Positions 7,677 to 12,354 of a stretch of 21,639 nucleotides of DNA are shown here, piece by piece. The notes beneath the pieces are model-generated. The model saw only the letters and a program-made list of their open reading frames with translations, was not told the origin of the DNA and did not search any database. Each line of letters begins with the position of its first letter. Positions within the stretch are counted from its first letter, which is position 1. The stretch lies in assembly GCA_041402045.1 (NCBI GenBank), contig JAWKSZ010000095.1:1-21639 (forward strand). Direction: 5' to 3'. Made by a program: the position numbers and the translations under genes. The stretch comes from JAGQRJ01 sp041402045 (GTDB taxonomy: Bacteria; Planctomycetota; J058).

Positions 7677-8063
7677 GTGAGCGTTCCCGAAGCGACGGCC
7701 GTGGTGATCGGCGCCCGGCACGGCTCCGGCCAGGCGCGGATCTGCTTCGACCTGGCGCGCGGCGTGGTGGACGTCGCGCGCACCCTCCGCGGCGCCAGCG
7801 GGACCGGGAGCGCGCCCCTCCACGCCGACGACCGCGCGTTGGCCGAGGAGGCGGCCCGGCGCCTGACCCCGGGGCACCAGGACCGGGTGCGCGAGGACTG
7901 GTCCGCCTGGTTCACCGAGTTCGTCGAGGTCACGCGAGCCGACGGCTCGACGCTGCGGATCGTGAACGAGCGCGGGTCCCTGGACCTCGAGGAGACCTCG
8001 GAGCTGGTCGGCCGCGCCCAGGAGCTCGCGGCTCAGCTCGTGCCGCTGCCCGCCGACGGCTGA
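7677..8063 (+). CDS. Small cytoplasmic protein of unknown function
   Basis: 128 residues with no signal peptide or membrane segment. It is predicted to be mostly helical (FDLARGVVDVARTLRG, then DDRALAEEAARRLTPGHQDRV and a final SELVGRAQELAAQL). I recognise no family. Third-position GC is high throughout, supporting coding. The GTG start has a -10-like hexamer 6 nt before it. Its last 31 bp (8033-8063) overlap the 3' end of the convergent pseudouridine synthase gene. It is divergent from the RNase gene. Confidence 0.65.
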   Translation: MSVPEATAVVIGARHGSGQARICFDLARGVVDVARTLRGASGTGSAPLHADDRALAEEAARRLTPGHQDRVREDWSAWFTEFVEVTRADGSTLRIVNERGSLDLEETSELVGRAQELAAQLVPLPADG

Positions 8064-8974
8064 GGGCCCCACAGCTCCTGGGCGCGGCCCCAGGCCTTGC
8101 GCAGGACCTTGGGCGCCGGGCGCAGCGCCTCGAGGGGCGCGCCGCCCGTGGGGTGCGCGCAGGCCAGGCGCTCGCAGTGCAGGGCCAGCCGCGGCAGGCC
8201 CAGGCGGCGGGTCGTGTCGTCGAGGCCGTCGCCGTAGCGCGGGTCGCCCAGGATCGGCGCGCCCAGGCCAGCGAAGTGCACGCGGAGTTGGTGGGTGCGC
8301 CCCGTCAGCGGGCGCGCCTCGACCAGCGCGCAGCGCCCGGCGCGGCCCTGCACCCGATAGCGGGTCTCGGCGTCGAGGTCACCCACCGGCGCGCGGACCA
8401 CGCCCTCGTCGGGCAGGTCGCCCCACACCAGCGCCCAGTACTGCTTCTCGACCTTCCGCTCGCGGAACTGGGCCACGAGCCCGTCGTAGCCCGCAGGGCT
8501 GAGGGCCACGAGCAGGGGCCCCGAGGTCTCGAGGTCCAGGCGGTGCACGAGCCCGTAGCCGCGCTCTTCGCCCAGCTCCAGGAGCTGCGGGAAGCGGGCG
8601 ATCAGCCCGTTGAGCAGGGTGTCGCTCCCGTGGCCGGGCCCTGGGTGCACCGGGCGCCCGCAGGGCTTGAACACGAGGGCCACGTCCTCGTCCGCCTGCA
8701 GCACCTCGACCCGCAGCTTGCCGTTGGGGAGCGGCGGCGCCGGGGGGCCGCCGGGGAGCAGCTCCAGGATCTGCCCGGCCCACACCGTCTGCCCCCGCTG
8801 GAGCGGGATTCCGTCGGTCTGGACCCGGCCCTGGCGCAACAGCTTGTGGACGTAACTCCAGTGCTTGTCTGGCCATGTGCGGGCGAGCAGCTTCTCGATC
8901 CGCTGCCCTGCGTCCCGGGTGCGGACCGTGATTCGCCGTGCGTTTCCGTCAGATTCAGCCACCGTGTCGGCCAT
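8033..8974 (-). CDS. RluA-family rRNA pseudouridine synthase
   Basis: 313 residues from the ATG read from 8974. An S4-like RNA-binding domain (about 20-75, RIEKLLARTW...VHKLLRQGRVQTDG) is followed by the catalytic domain. The catalytic motif GLVHRLDLETSG contains the nucleophile Asp147, and the family motif GRTHQLRVHFAGLGAPILGD is at 225-244. The family isomerises specific uridines in 23S rRNA (RluC/RluD) or tRNA; the exact target cannot be told. A longer reading from a GTG at 9040 would add 22 residues of poor sequence, so the ATG just before the S4 region is preferred, though its ribosome site (GGGAAG) is weak. The 3' end overlaps the convergent small gene by 31 bp. Confidence 0.92.
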   Translation of the reverse strand: MADTVAESDGNARRITVRTRDAGQRIEKLLARTWPDKHWSYVHKLLRQGRVQTDGIPLQRGQTVWAGQILELLPGGPPAPPLPNGKLRVEVLQADEDVALVFKPCGRPVHPGPGHGSDTLLNGLIARFPQLLELGEERGYGLVHRLDLETSGPLLVALSPAGYDGLVAQFRERKVEKQYWALVWGDLPDEGVVRAPVGDLDAETRYRVQGRAGRCALVEARPLTGRTHQLRVHFAGLGAPILGDPRYGDGLDDTTRRLGLPRLALHCERLACAHPTGGAPLEALRPAPKVLRKAWGRAQELWGPQPSAGSGTS

Positions 8975-9090
8975 CTTCCCAGAGCTGCATGGCGGCTCCG
9001 TCCTAACCCGCGAACTCGCCGTCCACCCGGACTGCGGCACAGAGCATGCTCAGAGGTTTCACGACTGAGGTCAACGCCTCGGTCGAACCT

Positions 9091-9106
9091 TCTTTCTCTC
9101 TCTCCA
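9091..9106 (-). repeat. Short GA-rich tract upstream of the pseudouridine synthase
   Basis: On the minus strand this reads as an almost pure purine run of alternating GA, about 117 nt before the start at 8974. The 212 bp between the LOG gene and the pseudouridine synthase also holds an AT-richer patch (about 9140-9155). I see no gene here. A second GA run precedes the start of the minus-strand gene at 13399. Confidence 0.4.
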
Positions 9107-9186
9107 ACTCGGGCAAGGGCGGGGCGTGCGGTGCGACCCGCCTTTGTTCATTTGGTTCGCGCGCCGCGCGGGCGTGAGCGGTCGTC

Positions 9187-10461
9187 CTACTGCCGGGGGT
9201 CCACGAGCTGGGTGAGCTCGTAGAGCGGGGTCGCGGTCGGCGCGGGGCGGGGCGGGTTGTCGCGCACGAAGGCCGCGGCCTGCTCTGGCTCGTCGACCAG
9301 CGCGATCAGGTCGCCGTAGACCGTTTGCTTGCCCCGGCGCGCGACGAACTCGCGGATCCACTCCAGGAGCGTCCCGTAGACCTCGGTCCCCAGGAACACC
9401 ATGGGGCTGCGCAAGGCGCAGGTCCCGTAGTGGTTCTGGGCGAGGTCGACGAACACCTCTTGCAGCGTGCCGGCGCTCCCCGGGGCGTAGACGACCCCCG
9501 CGGTCGCGATCGCGAGCAGCCCGTCCTCGCGCAGGCTGTTGCTGAAGTACTTCGCGACCCAGCTCCCGAACAGGTTCGTGGGCTCGTGGCCGTAGAACCA
9601 GGTCGGGATCGCCAGGCTGTCTCCGGGGCTGCGCCCGTCGTGGGCGAAGCGCTCGCGGTCGGCCTCGTCGGGGAGCTCGAAGCGCGCGACCACGTCCCGG
9701 GCGCAGGCGAAGTAGCGCTGGATCGCGGCCAGGTAGTCGGGGGTCCCCTCGGCGTGGGCGCCGGAGAAGGTGTCTGCGCTCACGAGCAGGTCGAGGGCGG
9801 CGGGGAGCACCGCGGGGTCGGCGTAGGGCGCGAGCCAGGCCCCCAGGTTCGCGGCCTCCATGATCCCGGGTCCGCCGCCGCTGGCGATCAGGTAGCCGTC
9901 GCGGGTCAGCTCCCAGGCCAGGCGCGCGACCTTGGCGTAGTAGGGGTCGCCGCGCCCGGTGCTGTGGCCGCCCATGACCCCCACCACGCCCTTGCCCGAG
10001 CGCTTCTCGAGCAGCTCCGCCAGGGCGTCGTCGATCCCGTAGTCGTGCAGGTGCTGAGCCAGGCTCTCCCGCGGGTGGGGGCCGGTGGCTTCGCGCCGCG
10101 AGCGGTCGTAGTGGGTGTAGATCTGGAAGTCGAGGGTCCCGCAGTAGCCGCCCTGGTCGTAGCCCTCGAGCAGCTCGGGCACGGTGTAGAGCCGCTTGCG
10201 GTAGACCTGGTAGGGCACCCCGGGGAGCTCGGGGAACACCGCCGCGCCGCGATCCATGAACGCGCGCTCCTGCTCGAGGTCGCGGAAGGTGCAGCCCAGG
10301 AACACGGTCCCGCTGAGGTCCTGCCCGTCGAGGCAGTTGGGCCCGGTGAGGTCGAGGCCCTGGAGCACGGCGCCGGCCAGGGTCCCCTTGCGCGCGAGGT
10401 GCGTCTCGACCTCGACGATCGTCTCCAGCTCATGCCGCATCAGGCGCGTGGTGCGTCTCAC
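9187..10461 (-). CDS. LOG-family Rossmann-fold protein with long N-terminal extension
   Basis: 424 residues from the GTG read from 10461, chosen because GGAGGG (10467-10472, minus strand) sits 5 nt upstream. The core (about 157-390) has the LOG nucleotide-binding motifs: GGGPGIMEA (195-203) and PGSAGTLQE (327-335), a variant of PGGxGTxxE with Ser for the second Gly. LOG proteins release cytokinin-type bases from nucleoside monophosphates; many bacterial relatives are nucleotide phosphoribohydrolases or ligand binders, so activity here is uncertain. The first 156 residues are an extension containing pentapeptide-like repeats (LQGLDLTGPNCLDGQDLSGT). It is roughly twice the length of a minimal LOG protein. 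It is divergent from the gene at 10581. Confidence 0.8.
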   Translation of the reverse strand: MRRTTRLMRHELETIVEVETHLARKGTLAGAVLQGLDLTGPNCLDGQDLSGTVFLGCTFRDLEQERAFMDRGAAVFPELPGVPYQVYRKRLYTVPELLEGYDQGGYCGTLDFQIYTHYDRSRREATGPHPRESLAQHLHDYGIDDALAELLEKRSGKGVVGVMGGHSTGRGDPYYAKVARLAWELTRDGYLIASGGGPGIMEAANLGAWLAPYADPAVLPAALDLLVSADTFSGAHAEGTPDYLAAIQRYFACARDVVARFELPDEADRERFAHDGRSPGDSLAIPTWFYGHEPTNLFGSWVAKYFSNSLREDGLLAIATAGVVYAPGSAGTLQEVFVDLAQNHYGTCALRSPMVFLGTEVYGTLLEWIREFVARRGKQTVYGDLIALVDEPEQAAAFVRDNPPRPAPTATPLYELTQLVDPRQ

Positions 10462-10580
10462 GGGATCCCTCCACCGACGTGACAGTCGAGCGCGTCGCGC
10501 GCTTCTCAAAGGACGACAACGAACGAGACCCCGCGCGACGCGGACCGGGCCTGGGACAGGGCCCAGAAAGGACGGTGGCC

Positions 10581-11315
10581 ATGACCACCAAGCTGAACCA
10601 GATCCTGGCGATCGAGAAGAGCACCAAGAGCCGAATCTTCGGTGAGATCACGCGCATGCACAACGCCCTGCTGAAGCCGAGCATGCTCAACGGCTTCGCC
10701 AAGTCCTACCAGAAGCGCGACGAAGGCGGCGACGAGTTCCCGCCGGAGCGCCAGAAGGTCCAGGTCGTCGCCAGCGACATGCTGCGCGAAGCTGGACGGC
10801 TCCTGAGCGAGCTGTTCGACGTGACCGCGGCCAAGGACTACGCCAACTGCGCGGCGCGGGCCGACGTCGTCCTCGGCGGCGAGGTCCTGCTGCGGGACGT
10901 CCCGGCGACGTTCCTGCTCTTCGTCGAGAAGCAGCTCGCGGACCTCAAGACCTTCGTGTCGAAGATCCCCGTGCTCGACCCGGCGGAGGACTGGACCCTC
11001 GACGAGAGCGCGAACCTCTACAAGACGGCGCCGACGTTGACGACCAAGACCAAGAAGGTCCAGCGGCCGATCGTGCTCTACCAGGCGACCAAGGAGCACC
11101 CGGCGCAGACCCAGTTGATCAGCGAGGACGTCGTCGTCGGAAACTGGGTCACGGTCAAGCAGTCGGGCGCCCTCCCGGCCCCGCGCAAGGCCGTGCTCCT
11201 CGAGCGGATCGAGCGCCTGACCAAGGCCGTGAAGTTCGCCCGCGAGACGGCGAACGCGACCGAGGCCACCCCGCGTGAGGTGGGCGAGGCCGTGTTCAAC
11301 TTCCTGTTCCAGTAG
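10581..11315 (+). CDS. Conserved protein of unknown function (resembles DUF7873-type proteins)
   Basis: 244 residues from the ATG at 10581 (MTTKLNQILAIEKSTKSR), with AAAGGA at 10566-10571. From memory it closely resembles a family common in Streptomyces and other actinobacteria, which I believe is labelled DUF7873. Shared features are the start, the RVQV/KVQV...DVLRE helix, TKDxANCxARADVVV, VPxTxLLFxEKQLxDLxTFVSKLPVLDP and the end KFARExAN. No function is established. It has no signal peptide and looks like a soluble helical protein. An upstream in-frame GTG at 10479 exists, but the extension looks non-coding. A strong hairpin terminator follows 6 nt after the stop, and then the permuted tRNA-like locus. 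Confidence 0.8.
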   Translation: MTTKLNQILAIEKSTKSRIFGEITRMHNALLKPSMLNGFAKSYQKRDEGGDEFPPERQKVQVVASDMLREAGRLLSELFDVTAAKDYANCAARADVVLGGEVLLRDVPATFLLFVEKQLADLKTFVSKIPVLDPAEDWTLDESANLYKTAPTLTTKTKKVQRPIVLYQATKEHPAQTQLISEDVVVGNWVTVKQSGALPAPRKAVLLERIERLTKAVKFARETANATEATPREVGEAVFNFLFQ

Positions 11316-11321
11316 CGCTCA

Positions 11322-11349
11322 CGGCGGGGCGTCCCCGGGCGCCCCGCCG
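11322..11349 (+). terminator. Strong hairpin terminator
   Basis: Bases 11322-11331 and 11340-11349 pair perfectly over 10 bp with an 8-nt loop, and CTCCTT follows. It should insulate the RNA locus from the upstream protein gene, so that locus needs its own promoter or read-through. I see no convincing promoter between 11350 and 11378. Confidence 0.75.
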
Positions 11350-11424
11350 CTCCTTAACCCCTAACGATTGGAGACAAGCTCACGCTTAGCTTCAACTTCG
11401 AGCTGAACTCGCGACGGTCGGTGT

Positions 11425-11531
11425 GCAGGTTCGAGTCCTGCTTCCCGGATTGGCGCGTCGGGCCCGCGCTCGGCGGCCGGCCGCAGCCCTGCTGCGGTCC
11501 CCTCCTGGGAATGGTGGAACTGGCAGACACC
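11425..11531 (+). tRNA. Permuted tRNA-like gene A: 3' half first, then 5' half with a tRNA-Leu-type D-arm
   Basis: The 3' half is a canonical T-arm (GCAGG, loop TTCGAGT, CCTGC; 11425-11441), then the acceptor strand TTCCCGG (11442-48) and discriminator A (11449); CCA is not encoded. After a 55-nt linker comes the 5' half: CTGGGAA (11505-11511), T, G, then a D-arm GTGG...ACAC (11514-11530) of the kind typical for tRNA-Leu. CTGGGAA pairs with TTCCCGG over 7 of 7 positions (one G-U). No valid anticodon loop can be read next to the D-arm. The 20 nt after it instead form a GC hairpin (GGGG 11533-36 with CCCC 11545-48) whose loop lacks U33. Amino-acid identity is suggested only by the D-arm. It could be a functional permuted tRNA or a tRNA-like structural domain. 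Confidence 0.6.
11450..11504 (+). other. Linker joining the acceptor ends of unit A
   Basis: This 55-nt GC-rich spacer lies between the discriminator base of the 3' half and base 1 of the 5' half. It contains two hairpins: GCGCG (11453-57) with CGCGC (11465-69), and a perfect CCGCAG (11481-86) with CTGCGG (11492-97). In a permuted pre-tRNA this is the segment that RNase P and a 3' nuclease would remove. Confidence 0.5.
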
Positions 11532-11645
11532 TGGGGCCCACGGGCCCCTGGCCGACGACGACGTCCGAGGGAGGCCGCTCAAGCTCAGCTTCTACTCCTA
11601 GACTGAGCATTCCCAGGTTCGTCGAATCCCTCGACGGCGCCATCC

Positions 11646-11744
11646 CGACTCGGTGGCGGGTTCGAATCCCGTCCCGCACGTCTCTCCGGCAGCGTCCGCG
11701 CTGCCACCCCCAAGTGCGGGTAGCTCAGCGGTTGAGCAGAGTCG
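11646..11744 (+). tRNA. Permuted tRNA-like gene B: 3' half first, then 5' half (identity unresolved)
   Basis: 3' half: anticodon-stem strand GACTC (11647-51), a 4-nt variable loop, T-arm GCGGG-TTCGAAT-CCCGT (11656-72), acceptor strand CCCGCAC (11673-79), discriminator G (11680), with no CCA. 5' half: GTGCGGG (11714-20), TA, D-arm GCTC-AGCGGTT-GAGC (11723-37), A26, anticodon-stem strand GAGTC (11739-43). GTGCGGG pairs perfectly with CCCGCAC, and GAGTC pairs perfectly with GACTC. All four tRNA stems are therefore intact, but only if the halves are swapped. The stem extends by one G-C pair and then opens into TTCAGATCT on the 5' side and TCC on the 3' side, where an anticodon loop should be. TTCAGAT has the form of a CAG (Leu) loop, yet the short variable loop does not suit tRNA-Leu. 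Confidence 0.7.
11681..11713 (+). other. Linker joining the acceptor ends of unit B
   Basis: A 33-nt spacer between the discriminator of the 3' half and base 1 of the 5' half. It holds a perfect 7-bp hairpin, GGCAGCG (11688-94) with CGCTGCC (11699-705) and loop TCCG, followed by a C-run. It is analogous to the linker of unit A, but its sequence is different. Confidence 0.55.
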
Positions 11745-11797
11745 TTCAGATCTTGGCGTCGCCTTAAACGTCGTCGACGAGTGCAATTCCTGGTTCC

Positions 11798-11833
11798 GAG
11801 AGCCGGCAGCGAGGCTAGATGCTGTCGGCTCTC
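11798..11833 (+). terminator. Terminator hairpin after the permuted tRNA locus
   Basis: Bases 11798-11810 and 11821-11833 pair over 13 bp (one G-U) with a 10-nt loop, followed by AGTCTTT. It ends the plus-strand RNA locus and also overlaps the stop of the convergent minus-strand gene (11832-11834), so it may serve both. Confidence 0.75.
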
Positions 11834-12290
11834 AGTCTTTCCGGAGCACGCCCGGGAGCCACGCCGCCAGGCCCTGGCCGCCGGCGTGGGCCACGCTCAG
11901 CTTCTCGCCCTTGGCGCTGAGCACGACCGCGCTCAGCCCGCGGGGGTCCTCGCCGGCGTACTTCTTGAACACGTGGGCGGCGACCTCGGCGTCCTCGCTG
12001 GCGCGGAGCACGACGTGGCGGACCTCCGGGGCGCCCAGGGCCGCGGCCACCTCGGGGTCCTCGCGGGTGGCGCCGAGGGTCTCGCGCTCCTCGGGGCCCG
12101 CGGGGACGTGCAGGATCAGGATCCTGCCGCCGTAGGGCACTCGGCGCAGGGCCTCTCCCACCGAGGCCACCGGGGCCACACCGCCCCGGGACTCGGCGCG
12201 GCGGCGCTCGCCGCGCTGGAAGGCGGTGAAGGCCACGATCACGCTCAGGGCGACGGCGCCCAGGAGGGCGAGCTGGAGCACGGTGTCCAT
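11832..12290 (-). CDS. Membrane-anchored protein, possibly thioredoxin-fold
   Basis: 152 residues. One N-terminal membrane segment (about 5-24, LQLALLGAVALSVIVAFTAF) is followed by a basic patch (RGERRR). The soluble part has the strand and helix order of a thioredoxin-like domain (GRILILHV, then EVRHVVLRAS, SAVVLSAKGEKLSVAHAGG and a final helix LAAWLPGVL). There is no CxxC motif, so a redox role is unlikely and the fold call is tentative. The ATG read from 12290 has a TATACT hexamer 7 nt upstream and no Shine-Dalgarno sequence. It is divergent from the small gene at 12353. Confidence 0.7.
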   Translation of the reverse strand: MDTVLQLALLGAVALSVIVAFTAFQRGERRRAESRGGVAPVASVGEALRRVPYGGRILILHVPAGPEERETLGATREDPEVAAALGAPEVRHVVLRASEDAEVAAHVFKKYAGEDPRGLSAVVLSAKGEKLSVAHAGGQGLAAWLPGVLRKD

Positions 12291-12297
12291 GGGCGGG

Positions 12298-12303
12298 AGT
12301 ATA
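12298..12303 (-). promoter_or_regulatory. -10 element TATACT positioned for a leaderless start
   Basis: Read on the minus strand, TATACT is followed by CCCGCCC and then the ATG of the gene ending at 11832. The expected transcription start is therefore the A of the ATG. The -35 region is weak. Confidence 0.5.
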
Positions 12304-12348
12304 CCCAGTCGGCCAGCGGGCAGACTGGACCGGGGTCTACCCCCGAGA

Positions 12349-12354
12349 TACGGT
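12349..12354 (+). promoter_or_regulatory. Possible -10 element (TACGGT)
   Basis: TACGGT ends 7 nt before the GTG at 12362. It only weakly matches the -10 consensus but repeats the spacing seen at other genes that lack a Shine-Dalgarno sequence. If real, it favours 12362 over 12353 as the start. Confidence 0.25.

Larger units (their letters stand above)
11378..11608 (+). ncRNA. Predicted long hairpin RNA carrying permuted tRNA-like unit A
   Basis: The stretch before the 3' tRNA half (11378-11422) pairs in order with the stretch after the 5' half (11551-11608). GCCGAC (11551-56) pairs with GTCGGT (11417-22). CGTC (11562-65) pairs with GACG (11413-16). CGAG (11566-69) pairs with CTCG (11408-11). 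TCAGCTT (11585-91) pairs with GAGCTGA (11400-06). CTAG (11598-601) pairs with TTAG (11386-89). TGAGC (11604-08) pairs with GCTCA (11378-82). Some pairs are G-U, and the strands have bulges. The apex holds the tRNA-like unit. This is hand-folded, so the exact pairing is provisional. Confidence 0.5.
11613..11793 (+). ncRNA. Predicted long hairpin RNA carrying permuted tRNA-like unit B
   Basis: Leader and trailer pair in register. GAGTCG (11739-44) pairs with CGACTC (11646-51). TGGCGTCG (11754-61) pairs with CGGCGCCA (11635-42), with one G-U. TCGACGAG (11774-81) pairs with TTCGTCGA (11618-25), with one G-U. CCTGG (11789-93) pairs with CCAGG (11613-17). Internal loops are 9/3, 12/9 and 7/0 nt. 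The unit starts 5 nt after the end of hairpin A and ends 5 nt before the terminator hairpin, so the three structures tile the locus. Confidence 0.55.

Noticed and set aside
6314..9223. Very long plus-strand frame opposite the RNase and pseudouridine synthase
   Set aside because: It is antisense to two clearly identified genes and encodes low-complexity His/Val/Leu/Arg-rich sequence. Long antisense frames are normal in GC-rich genomes. The same applies to the long minus-strand frames opposite the kinase (3189-5327) and opposite the phosphohexomutase (14030-16489).
11425..11760. Three ordinary tRNAs in normal order, each damaged
   Set aside because: Pairing the Leu-type 5' half (CTGGGAA) with the next downstream 3' half (CCCGCAC) gives no acceptor stem. 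No 5' half lies upstream of the first T-arm, and no 3' half matching GTGCGGG lies downstream of the last D-arm. Only the swapped order restores the stems.
11421..11767. Open reading frames through the RNA locus
   Set aside because: They run across T-arms, D-arms and hairpins, lack ribosome sites, and their protein sequences are Arg/Pro-rich, as expected from GC-rich non-coding DNA.
11350..11833. Permuted (two-piece) tmRNA
   Set aside because: The conserved tmRNA 5' end and the Ala-type acceptor with G3-U70 are missing. Both D-arms are ordinary tRNA D-arms. I found no tag reading frame ending in Ala-Ala.
11350..11833. Permuted self-splicing group I intron around the tRNA exons
   Set aside because: It would neatly explain joining, and a few short stretches recall group I segments. 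However, I could not identify the P4-P6 and P7 core, and the leader plus trailer of each unit (about 90-125 nt) seems too short. A covariance search (Rfam Intron_gpI on rotated sequence) would decide, so this is not claimed.
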